Under the pieces are notes generated by a model that saw nothing but the letters and a program-made list of their open reading frames with translations, did no database searches and was not told where the DNA came from. A DNA stretch of 7,604 bases from Holosporales bacterium (GTDB lineage: Bacteria > Pseudomonadota > Alphaproteobacteria > RUG11792): contig JAISFY010000050.1 of assembly GCA_031263345.1 (NCBI GenBank), positions 1 through 7,604 of the forward strand, written 5' to 3'. Positions 1 to 6,204 of this stretch are shown one piece after another (positions within the stretch are counted from its first letter, which is position 1; each line of letters begins with the position of its first letter). Both the position numbers and the translations under genes were made by a program.

Positions 1-1432
1 TTCCGACATATACTCTGTAATTCTTCATTGGGGTTGGGTTCTTCTCAGATAGCTCATGGTGATAATAGTCATGTCTCTTGCGAATAAATTTCTTTCTACT
101 AAGTTCAACGTCAGTCCAATCTATATGAGAAAATGAAAAGCACAAATCCAGGAACTGATGAGTCATGTATTGTGCAAATAGAGTGTGCGATGTTCCCCCA
201 AAATTACAAATGATCCCGACGGCCAGATCATCTTCCAGCGAAACGATAATGAATGCTGATGCCCCATATATCCCCCCCATGTGCAAGATAACAGCTCTAC
301 CATCTTTCCCGTTATCCTCATACACGGCTTTGAAAGTTCCAATCCCGTAATATATGCTATCTTTTTTATATCTCGATTTTACAAATGTCGGATCGTCATC
401 TTTGATGTTTTTAGCCACCACAACCGGGGAAATTATCTTATCGAATATGTCCTTTGGGACAATCGTCACTCCGTTAAAGGCTCCACCGTTAGCTAGCATA
501 GCAAGCCACTTTGCTAAATCGTTCGCGGAAAGGTTAATTCCAGAAGTAGCTGGAAATTTATGAAAAATCCCAATACATGGTCTTTGCTCGACTACATTTT
601 TAAACCGAGAATGCCCAATGACAACATGTTGCGGCTTATACGTTAGCGGAATTGAAATTAATCTCCATAATGCCTTAGGAAATCCGAATTTCTTTTTATC
701 ATATCCAAATCTTGAAAGTAGAAACTTGAAATACCCATATTTACTGTCGATGTAGTCCGTACGAATTGCGCTCGACTCTATCATCCCCATTTTATCAAAA
801 ATATATTTCTGTACTAGATCCTCATACTTTTCTCCAGTAGCTACTTCTAATACATCTCCAATTATACCGAATATTATATTTTGATATCCATAATATTTCC
901 TGAATTCACCAGGTTTCTTCTTAATAAAACGTAGTGACCTTAGTATTTTGGCCTTGTCATAGTTAGCTGCAAAGAGAGAATCGGCAGAAAAATGCTTAAA
1001 GCCAGAACTGTGAGAAATTAGGTCTTTTATCGTCATTTCGTTCGATAATTCTTCAGATTCTATGAAAAAATCCTGTAAGTATTTTCTAACTTTATCATCC
1101 CAATGAATTTTCCCCTCAGCTACGAGAGCGCCAACCAAGAAGGCCGTAATATTTTTTGAAACGGATGATATAGGAAAAATGGTGCTAGCAGTAACATCTG
1201 TTGGCGATTCAGAGTCTATCGTTGTCTTACCGATGGCAGAGACGTGAATAATTTTATTCTTTCTTGCAACGGCAAATGCGCAACCAGGGATGTCGGTTTT
1301 TTTTAACCCTATCTTGATGATCTCATCCATTTTTTCTGCACATCTTTTGACTTCCGAATCCTTTAACTTACAGAAGCTTAAGCTGGCTAACAGCGGTAAC
1401 ACGATCGCAATCGCAAAAGATTTTTTAATCAT
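1..1432 (-). CDS. Exported serine beta-lactamase-family hydrolase (class C/esterase type), C-terminus cut by window edge
   Basis: I translated the complement by hand: 477 codons without a stop from ATG 1432 to the left edge. Residues 1-20 look like a signal peptide (MIKKSF, then a hydrophobic run), so the enzyme is probably periplasmic or surface exposed. The three active-site motifs of the beta-lactamase/penicillin-binding-protein fold (PF00144) are present: S90-x-x-K93 (SVSK), Y183-Q-N185 and H384-M-G386, the HxG equivalent of KTG. It should therefore be a catalytically competent acyl-serine hydrolase. The substrate (beta-lactam, ester, D-amino peptide) cannot be told. The last visible stretch (NYRVYVG, 471-477) resembles the start of the DUF3471-type C-terminal domain often fused to this family, so 50-100 more residues probably lie outside. 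I chose ATG 1432 over ATG 1441 because AAGGA sits 8 nt before 1432, whereas it abuts 1441. Cys21 is preceded by Phe, a poor lipobox. It is divergent from the plus-strand gene at 1536. Confidence 0.85.
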   Translation of the reverse strand, partial: MIKKSFAIAIVLPLLASLSFCKLKDSEVKRCAEKMDEIIKIGLKKTDIPGCAFAVARKNKIIHVSAIGKTTIDSESPTDVTASTIFPISSVSKNITAFLVGALVAEGKIHWDDKVRKYLQDFFIESEELSNEMTIKDLISHSSGFKHFSADSLFAANYDKAKILRSLRFIKKKPGEFRKYYGYQNIIFGIIGDVLEVATGEKYEDLVQKYIFDKMGMIESSAIRTDYIDSKYGYFKFLLSRFGYDKKKFGFPKALWRLISIPLTYKPQHVVIGHSRFKNVVEQRPCIGIFHKFPATSGINLSANDLAKWLAMLANGGAFNGVTIVPKDIFDKIISPVVVAKNIKDDDPTFVKSRYKKDSIYYGIGTFKAVYEDNGKDGRAVILHMGGIYGASAFIIVSLEDDLAVGIICNFGGTSHTLFAQYMTHQFLDLCFSFSHIDWTDVELSRKKFIRKRHDYYHHELSEKNPTPMKNYRVYVG

Positions 1433-1535
1433 TCCTAACATCCTTCGCCCCAATTAAGGATTCTTTACTCGTTAAATAGTATACCTGCAACATTGACACT
1501 CAGGTGAAGTTTTTTACGAGGGCAGAAAACATTTT
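1433..1535. promoter_or_regulatory. Shared divergent promoter region
   Basis: This 103-bp gap separates two divergent genes, so both promoters should lie in it. On the minus strand a TATACT -10-like hexamer (complement of 1478-1483) sits about 46 bp before the hydrolase start, without a good -35. On the plus strand TTGACA occurs at 1493-1498, but there is no convincing -10 at 16-18 bp from it. GAGGG at 1518-1522 is the only Shine-Dalgarno-like string before the plus-strand ATG, and at 13 nt it is rather far away. The position supports a regulatory role; the individual boxes are weak guesses. Confidence 0.3.
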
Positions 1536-2012
1536 ATGGTAAATGGAGTAAAAAATACACTCATTATATGTCTTACGATTTTGGTTTCTTGTGTACTATT
1601 CATTTCGTATAACGAATATACGAACAGGTATACTCTAGTTGTAACTCAGGATAACTCATTATATATATTTGATAAAAAGAGTACGATTTTAAATAAATGC
1701 TCAGACAAAGGATGCGCTGTAATTGAAACTAAATTACCATCTAGGGTATTTTTCCCGATACCATCGGATTACTCTCCCAGTAAATTATTTGGGTCCGAAA
1801 AAAATATGGCTGAGGAAATAATAAAGACAGAGGCCGTTAAAAAAGAAGAAGTTCAGAATAACTCAGGAGTAAATTCTGAATCTAAAGAAAAAGAAAAAAA
1901 GCCTAGTATTGCGGAAACGACACCAGCTCCACCCGAGTCCGTATCCAAATCGGCCGAGCCAGAGAAAGGGAAAAATGAAACTACCAAGCCAGAGGAAGAA
2001 TTCGTCGAATAG
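1536..2012 (+). CDS. Membrane-anchored protein of unknown function with K/E/P-rich tail (158 aa)
   Basis: I do not recognise this protein. Residues 8-24 form one hydrophobic helix with few charges before it (one Lys), which suggests a single-pass anchor or uncleaved signal. Residues 31-70 look like a small compact domain: it starts RYTLVV, contains a YIFDKK strand and ends with two cysteines (C55, C60) around SDKG, which could form a disulfide if exported. From about residue 86 to the end the chain is low-complexity, rich in K, E, P, S and T, and probably disordered. The small part resembles the pattern 'RY..., D..TG.l..C....C' that I associate with anchored alphaproteobacterial proteins; this is only a loose resemblance. 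The gene ends in tandem stops TAG TGA, and the same frame then stays open to 2348. ATG 1536 is the only good start; no in-frame start lies upstream within the gap. Coding is supported by length, organised composition and the divergent partner. Confidence 0.65.
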   Translation: MVNGVKNTLIICLTILVSCVLFISYNEYTNRYTLVVTQDNSLYIFDKKSTILNKCSDKGCAVIETKLPSRVFFPIPSDYSPSKLFGSEKNMAEEIIKTEAVKKEEVQNNSGVNSESKEKEKKPSIAETTPAPPESVSKSAEPEKGKNETTKPEEEFVE

Positions 2013-2647
2013 TGAGCAGAAAACGATTCCGATTGGCGGAGCGGAGGTTACTTTTTCTACCTAAAGTCTCCAGATTGGGACGATAGTATGCAACGCAAAT
2101 GCCCACCAAAACACTCTCTTCATGACCTTAACAACAAACAAAATAAAACCGGCGTCTATGCTAATACATCTTCATATGGGTTACAACATTTTTTGGTTTA
2201 TGAAAATTGCTATACTACTCCCAAACGGATGCGTTATTTGACAAATAAAAAAGATTCTCTCGTAACAGCTGTCCTAATGAGTGGAACCGTGTGCCCCAAA
2301 ACAAAAAAAATCCCATGGGCTACTATGTTATTCAGCTCGAAATACCGCTGACCATTGGACTGACAGAGGTCCCGCCTACCAATCTCATCGCTGAGACCAG
2401 TTGCCGAAACATCTTCTGGATCCTCGTGGCCTGCAGGTGCTGCCCTGATCGCTCTGCGTTAATATCTCACACCCAATCGATTTAATTTGAAAATAATTTT
2501 GAGAGAATAGTTCAAATCTCCGGCGGCAGCCTACATTTACAAAAACGAACTTTTTGAGATGCAGAGACTAATACCCTAAACCCTCAGAAACCACCGGCTT
2601 TAGATGGATATCACGAGTTGAGTGAAGTAGTGTTTACCGGCCATAAC
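2013..2647. other. 635-bp region without a confident protein gene
   Basis: This region lies between the stop of the membrane-anchored gene and the tRNA-Lys 3' end, that is, between converging transcripts. The plus strand has a stop-free run 2016-2348 in phase with the preceding gene; an ATG at 2088 could open an 87-aa ORF with only GGGA as ribosome site. I recognise no family in it. From about 2316 to 2476 the sequence becomes more GC-rich and shows RNA-like pairing on the minus strand (listed separately). An AT-rich inverted repeat ATTTGAA/TTCAAAT sits at 2485-2491 and 2511-2517, and a weak A/T-only hairpin at 2540-2556. Nothing recognisable is seen from 2557 to 2647. Confidence 0.5.
2303..2476 (-). 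ncRNA. Candidate structured RNA of unknown family
   Basis: Read on the minus strand, the two ends of this roughly 170-nt segment pair in steps: TGGG (2475-2472) with CCCA (2319-2316), TGTG (2471-2468) with CATA (2327-2324), TATT (2464-2461) with AATA (2332-2329), CAG (2456-2454) with CTG (2335-2333), and GATC (2450-2447) with GGTC (2353-2350). Inside lies a hairpin GGTCTCA-GCGA-TGAGATT (2398-2381) with a GNRA tetraloop. Its outer two pairs are G-U on the minus strand and would be A-C mismatches on the plus strand, which favours minus-strand transcription. A U-tract (T8 G T4, 2310-2298) follows the closing stem, as at an intrinsic terminator. It does not match the conserved cores of RNase P, tmRNA, SRP RNA or 5S rRNA. 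A long bulged rod of this size recalls 6S RNA, but I cannot show that. It may be cotranscribed with the tRNAs. Pairing was done by eye. Confidence 0.3.
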
Positions 2648-2723
2648 TGGTGGGCGCCGCAGGATTCGAACCTGCGACCCACTGATTAAGAGTCAGTTGC
2701 TCTACCACCTGAGCTAGGCGCCC
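2648..2723 (-). tRNA. tRNA-Lys (anticodon CTT)
   Basis: This is a complete 76-nt cloverleaf on the minus strand. The acceptor stem GGGCGCC/GGCGCCC pairs fully, the discriminator is A and CCA is encoded. The D arm is GCTC/GAGC, the anticodon stem ACTGA/TCAGT with loop CTCTTAA gives anticodon CTT (2690-2688), and the T arm GCAGG/CCTGC holds the canonical loop TTCGAAT. CTT reads AAG only, so a TTT isoacceptor must exist elsewhere for AAA. It lies 47 bp downstream of tRNA-Glu and is probably cotranscribed with it. No strong terminator directly follows. Confidence 0.97.
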
Positions 2724-2770
2724 ATTCCCCATTCATAACATTCATCGATCCACAGCGATCTGACCGTTCA

Positions 2771-2846
2771 TGGCATCTCCTACGGGATTTGAACCCGTGT
2801 TGCCGCCGTGAGAGGGCGGTGTCCTAGACCCCTAGACGAAGGAGAC
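2771..2846 (-). tRNA. tRNA-Glu (anticodon CTC)
   Basis: This is a complete 76-nt cloverleaf on the minus strand with encoded CCA and discriminator G. The overall sequence closely follows bacterial tRNA-Glu (TTCGTCTAG start of the D region, anticodon stem CCGCC/GGCGG). The anticodon loop CTCTCAC gives CTC (2812-2810), which reads GAG only; the usual TTC species must lie elsewhere. The T arm is ACGGG/CCCGT with loop TTCAAAT. In the acceptor stem GTCTCCT/AGGAGAT the first pair is G1-U72, a wobble where bacterial tRNA-Glu normally has G1-C72. A promoter lies just upstream. Confidence 0.96.
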
Positions 2847-2861
2847 AATCCCTCGATGATC

Positions 2862-2890
2862 ATTATGTATGAATCCCTCTCTCAAGGCAA
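2862..2890 (-). promoter_or_regulatory. Predicted sigma70-type promoter of the tRNA-Glu/tRNA-Lys unit
   Basis: On the minus strand the -35 TTGCCT (2890-2885; 4 of 6 to TTGACA) and the -10 CATAAT (2867-2862; 5 of 6 to TATAAT) are separated by exactly 17 bp. The -10 ends 15 nt before the tRNA-Glu 5' end, leaving a leader of about 8 nt for RNase P to remove. Spacing and position fit well. The rest of the 149-bp gap after glmU shows only a short palindrome (2973-2986) with no U-tract, so readthrough from glmU is also possible. Confidence 0.5.
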
Positions 2891-2995
2891 GGTCTAATAC
2901 AGTGGGAAAATTCGTCGGCTATACACACGGGAGATATTAGGAAGTTTTGTCTGATTGAATACTTACATCGACCGTATTACAATACGATAACTTTA

Positions 2996-4417
2996 TCAAT
3001 CAAGTTTCTCCTGTTCTTTTTTCTTATTTATGATGTCTGACGCTTTATTTTGATAATTTTGTTGATTGACACGAGAAATGGCGAATGTATTTTCTGGAAT
3101 ATCTTTGGTTATAACGCTCCCAGCAGCGATTAATGTGTTATCTCCAATCTTAATTGGGGAAATGATTGAACAGTTGGCTCCGATCATAACGTTGTCACCG
3201 ATTACCGACCTGTGTTTCCTAACTCCATCGTAATTGCATGTAATCGTTCCAGCACCTATGTTCGATTTATATCCAACGTAGGTGTTGCCGACATAGGATA
3301 AGTGCTTTATTTTGGTTTCACGCCCTACAGTAGATTGTTTAATCTCTACGAAATTCCCGACGGCTGCCTCATCCATGACGACGGCCTCATCTCGTATTCT
3401 CGCGAATGGACCGACCATTGCCCTTTCCATGATTGCGCAATTTTCTAAATAACAAAACGATTTAATAATTGCACCAGAATGTATCGTAACCCCATTTTTT
3501 ATTACAACATTCTGCTCGATCATGACGTTATTAGCTACTTTTGAATCGAATGAAAAATAAACAGATTTTGGATCAAGTATTTGTACCCCATTCTTCATAA
3601 ATTTATTCCTCAGTTTATCTTGAACAATTGTTTCGGCGAGAGAGAGATCTGTCAGTGTATTAATTCCATGAAATGGCCAGTATTCATCACTCTTCATAAC
3701 TGAAATTTTCTTTCCATTCGTTGATAAATTCGTTAAAAAATCGGTTAAATAATATTCACCAGAGAGTTTATTCGGAACAGTATCGTTTATGTTATTTTTT
3801 AATATATTAACATTCATTTTGTATATTCCAGTATTTACATACTGATTGGATCTTTCATTATCATTCGCATCTTTATATTCGATTATTTTAACGAATTCTT
3901 GTCCATTACAGAAAACACGTCCGTATGGCATATCGAGCATATCTTTCGGTACTTTGCATGTAATAAATGCTGCATCATCGTGGGTGCATAACAGAGGTTC
4001 GATATGCCTTGGTTCGATTAGCGGAGTATCTGCATGCATGATAATGACATATTCAGAATCGATGAACGGGATTGCGGCCTTGACGGCATCGCCAGTCCCT
4101 TTGGGAGTTTCTTGTACAACTTGAAGGCTGCCGTCGAACAAGTGGTGTCCATTGAGCTGCGGTGGGACGACGGCGATAATTCTCTTACTAAATACTGAGC
4201 ATAAGTCTATAATATATCTGATAATCGGTTTGCCGGCAATTGGAAGGAATATCTTTGGGCAATCGATTCGTGTTCGTGTCCCTAGTCCTCCCGCGAGAAT
4301 TATGAAATTAACATTGGACTTTCTCCATTTTTCACAAGGTTCGTTATTTGCCTCTTCGCAAACGGATCCTCCTCGTATAGACCCGATACCAAGATCGTCA
4401 CTAATTCGCTCGGTCAT
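2996..4417 (-). CDS. glmU: Bifunctional UDP-N-acetylglucosamine pyrophosphorylase / glucosamine-1-phosphate N-acetyltransferase
   Basis: GlmU acetylates glucosamine-1-phosphate with acetyl-CoA and then couples it to UTP, giving cytosolic UDP-GlcNAc for peptidoglycan and LPS. The N-terminal uridylyltransferase shows LAGGLGTR (41-48), K55, the QETPKGTG loop (102-109), HADTP with metal-binding D130, YGRV (165), E180, NTG (195) and GIN with N253. The C-terminal left-handed beta-helix shows GPFAR (R340), EIK (K360), catalytic H372 in HLSY, NIGAGT, CNYDG and SRV (R449), so both active sites look complete. The linker and helix are about 19 residues (roughly one coil) shorter than in E. coli, as I recall for alphaproteobacteria. 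The 473 aa include about 30 extra N-terminal residues. A TAG lies just upstream of ATG 4417 in frame and no clear later start exists, so I keep 4417; its ribosome site is weak. The gene follows ffh after 106 bp. Confidence 0.95.
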   Translation of the reverse strand: MTERISDDLGIGSIRGGSVCEEANNEPCEKWRKSNVNFIILAGGLGTRTRIDCPKIFLPIAGKPIIRYIIDLCSVFSKRIIAVVPPQLNGHHLFDGSLQVVQETPKGTGDAVKAAIPFIDSEYVIIMHADTPLIEPRHIEPLLCTHDDAAFITCKVPKDMLDMPYGRVFCNGQEFVKIIEYKDANDNERSNQYVNTGIYKMNVNILKNNINDTVPNKLSGEYYLTDFLTNLSTNGKKISVMKSDEYWPFHGINTLTDLSLAETIVQDKLRNKFMKNGVQILDPKSVYFSFDSKVANNVMIEQNVVIKNGVTIHSGAIIKSFCYLENCAIMERAMVGPFARIRDEAVVMDEAAVGNFVEIKQSTVGRETKIKHLSYVGNTYVGYKSNIGAGTITCNYDGVRKHRSVIGDNVMIGANCSIISPIKIGDNTLIAAGSVITKDIPENTFAISRVNQQNYQNKASDIINKKKEQEKLD

Positions 4418-4450
4418 CGAGATCTAAATAACCTACAAAAAAGCTTCTAG

Positions 4451-4456
4451 AGTATA
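4451..4456 (-). promoter_or_regulatory. Possible -10 box of an internal glmU promoter
   Basis: TATACT on the minus strand lies 33 bp before the glmU ATG, inside the only sizeable gap of the gene run. The best -35-like string is TTCAAA at a short 15-bp spacing, so support is weak. A promoter here would let glmU be expressed apart from the upstream genes. Confidence 0.2.
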
Positions 4457-4491
4457 TTGCAATGTACTAGATTTGAATTCCGATTTCATGC

Positions 4492-4523
4492 AAAAAAAAC
4501 ACACAACCAGGATTTTCCCAGAT
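4492..4523 (-). terminator. Weak intrinsic terminator or attenuator after ffh
   Basis: Directly after the ffh stop the minus strand reads ATCTGGG-AAAA-TCCTGGT, a 7-position stem with one T-T mismatch and two G-U pairs, then TGTGTG and eight T. The U-run is 6 nt away from the stem and the stem is weak, so termination would be partial at best. Confidence 0.3.
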
Positions 4524-5849
4524 TTATCTTTTCTGCTTTTTGAACATTTTCTGCATAAGTCCAGGATTACCAGACAATTTTGACATTACTGACTTAATTT
4601 GATCAAACTGCTTTAGGAGTTTATTGACTTCTGAGATCGATTGGGCACATCCGGCCGCTATTCGACGTCTTCTTGAGGAATTTAGGATTTTTGGGTCTTT
4701 TCTTTCCAATTTAGTCATCGAGCGGATAATTGCGATTTGTCGAGATATCATTTTATCGGAAATATTGGCTTGCTGTAGTTGTTCTTTAACCCTCTTGATC
4801 CCTGGCAAAAACTCTAGAAATCCACTAATTCCACCAAGTTTTTCCATCTGTTTCAGATATTTTTCCATACCGTTGAGATCGAATTTTTTTCCGGTTGGAA
4901 CGTCTTGGATTTCTGATAACGTTTCATCATTCATCGCTTTCTCGACGAAACTCAGGACATCTCCCTTATCGAGGATTCGGGAGGCTATTCGATCAGGGTA
5001 AAAAATATCAATGTCTCCAACTTTCTCACCGGTACACATGAATTTTATCTGACAATTCGTGACGAATTTAGCAGATAAGGCAGCGCCACCCCTGCTGTCC
5101 CCGTCGACTCGCGTTAAGATTAAGCCCGTTAACGATAACTCCTTATGAAAAGTCTTTGCCGTATTAATGGCGTCTTGTCCCATCATACTGTCGATAACGA
5201 GCAGGATTTCATCCGGATTAACTATTTGCTTAATTTGCACAATTTCATCCATCATTTCCTCATCGATGTGTAATCGACCGGCTGTATCGTATATTATTGC
5301 GTCGTATTTATTGCGTAGATTGAAGGCTTTTTTGGCGATTGAAACTGGGGTATCCTTATCCGAGTCAATATCCTCGAAAAAGTCTAGTCCACATTTCTGA
5401 GACAGTTTTTGTAACTGCTCGATGGCAGCCGGCCTATACGTATCGAGTGAGACCGTTAAAATACTCTTCCGGAATCTCACCTTTAATAAGTTAGCCAACT
5501 TTGACGTAGTCGTTGTTTTTCCTGTTCCCTGAAGCCCAACGATTAAAATCGACTTCCTTTTTGAGAAAACCTGAGTATCTGAAGAATCACCTAATAGGCT
5601 TACAATTTCATCATAGACGGCTTTAACGATGGTCTGTTCTGGAGTCGTACTTTTTATTGCTTGCTGGCCGATAAGCCTGTTCCTAAGATTTTCCGTAAAT
5701 GCCTTAGTTACACTTAAAGCAACATCAGCCTCCAGTAAAGAAACCCTAATTTCCCGAATAGCGTTGTCTACGATTTCTTCGGTTAGAACACCTCTCCTTC
5801 GGAGTGAGTCAAATACTGAAATTAGCTTCTGAGATAAATTTGCAAACAC
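4524..5849 (-). CDS. ffh: Signal recognition particle GTPase Ffh (SRP54)
   Basis: Ffh binds signal sequences at the ribosome together with SRP RNA and delivers nascent membrane proteins to FtsY. An N-terminal helical N domain (1-88) is followed by the G domain with GLQGTGKTTTT (G1, 105), DTYRPAA (G2, 136), DTAGR (G3, 188), TRVDGD (G4, 246) and TGEK (G5, 273). The M domain begins about 320 (FDLNGMEKYLKQM) and holds the RNA-binding helix SRRRRIAAGCAQ (392-403) and EVNKLLKQF. The normally near-invariant GSG of this helix reads GCA here. The family RILGMGD segment is RILDKGD. Length 441 aa is slightly short for the family, with a brief C-terminal tail. The start is GTG with AAGAG about 9 nt upstream. 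It lies 18 bp after ybaB, so cotranscription is likely. Confidence 0.96.
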   Translation of the reverse strand: MFANLSQKLISVFDSLRRRGVLTEEIVDNAIREIRVSLLEADVALSVTKAFTENLRNRLIGQQAIKSTTPEQTIVKAVYDEIVSLLGDSSDTQVFSKRKSILIVGLQGTGKTTTTSKLANLLKVRFRKSILTVSLDTYRPAAIEQLQKLSQKCGLDFFEDIDSDKDTPVSIAKKAFNLRNKYDAIIYDTAGRLHIDEEMMDEIVQIKQIVNPDEILLVIDSMMGQDAINTAKTFHKELSLTGLILTRVDGDSRGGAALSAKFVTNCQIKFMCTGEKVGDIDIFYPDRIASRILDKGDVLSFVEKAMNDETLSEIQDVPTGKKFDLNGMEKYLKQMEKLGGISGFLEFLPGIKRVKEQLQQANISDKMISRQIAIIRSMTKLERKDPKILNSSRRRRIAAGCAQSISEVNKLLKQFDQIKSVMSKLSGNPGLMQKMFKKQKR

Positions 5850-5867
5850 TACTGAGTACTCTTAAAT

Positions 5868-6179
5868 CTAAAACATTCCGGGCAGGTTAAGACCACCCGT
5901 TGCGGCTGACATTTCGGCCTCATATATCTTAGAGGCAGTAGTCCGAGCATCTCCTAGGGCCGCTATTATAAGGTCTTCCAATAAATCCTTTTCATCAGGA
6001 TTGACAAGGCTTTTATCAATCGAAATAGATTTTACGATCCCACTCACTGTCATGACGATCGTAACCGCGCCGGCCCCAGAGGATCCACTTACTTCTTTGA
6101 GCTCGAGATCTTTCTGTACCTCGGCCACCTTCGCTTGTAATTTCTGCGCTCTGGCAAACATCTGTTGCATATTGTTCAT
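5868..6179 (-). CDS. ybaB: YbaB/EbfC family nucleoid-associated protein
   Basis: This family forms small tweezer-shaped homodimers that bind DNA and affect nucleoid structure and expression. The 103 residues match the family layout: an N-terminal helix MQQMFARAQKLQAKV (4-18), a beta region with GAVTIVMTVSG (37-47), IVKSISID, then LVNPDEKDLLEDLIIAAL (58-75) and a helix ending in the Gly/Met-rich tail NLPGMF. In many bacteria ybaB sits between dnaX and recR; here it lies 25 bp after pgeF and 18 bp before ffh. ATG 6179 has AGGG very close and AAGGAG 15 nt away, so ATG 6170 (the fourth codon) is an alternative start. Confidence 0.93.
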   Translation of the reverse strand: MNNMQQMFARAQKLQAKVAEVQKDLELKEVSGSSGAGAVTIVMTVSGIVKSISIDKSLVNPDEKDLLEDLIIAALGDARTTASKIYEAEMSAATGGLNLPGMF

Positions 6180-6204
6180 AGTCCCTTTTCGATTCTCCTT
6201 AAGT

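Noticed and set aside
1370..1374. Cys21 of the hydrolase as a lipoprotein attachment site
   Set aside because: The residue before Cys is Phe, not Ala, Gly or Ser, so the lipobox is not convincing.
2013..2087. Short plus-strand GTG ORF (24 codons, very basic) overlapping the stop of the membrane-anchored gene
   Set aside because: Too short, no ribosome site of its own, no recognisable motif.
2340..2420. Minus-strand 26-codon ORF with amphipathic look (MFRQLVSAMRLVGG)
   Set aside because: No Shine-Dalgarno sequence, very short, and it lies inside the candidate RNA whose pairing explains the composition better.
2311..2442. Cluster of restriction-like palindromes (CCATGG, GGATCC, CCTGCAGG) suggesting vector sequence
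   Set aside because: The palindromes are spread over 130 bp of otherwise natural-looking sequence and do not match a polylinker I know.
2291..2485. Plus-strand 64-codon ORF beginning GTG, with a SPOR-like string GYYVIQL
   Set aside because: The resemblance stops after a few residues, no other frame continues it, and the stretch coincides with the RNA-like pairing on the other strand.
2540..2556. Hairpin CAAAAA-CGAAC-TTTTTG
   Set aside because: Almost only A-T pairs and no separate U-tract; too weak to call a terminator.
2973..2986. Palindrome CGTATTACAATACG just after the glmU stop
   Set aside because: No T-run on either side, so it does not look like an intrinsic terminator.
3846..5832. 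Several plus-strand ORFs of 60-125 codons opposite glmU and ffh
   Set aside because: They are antisense shadows of two well-conserved genes and show no family features.
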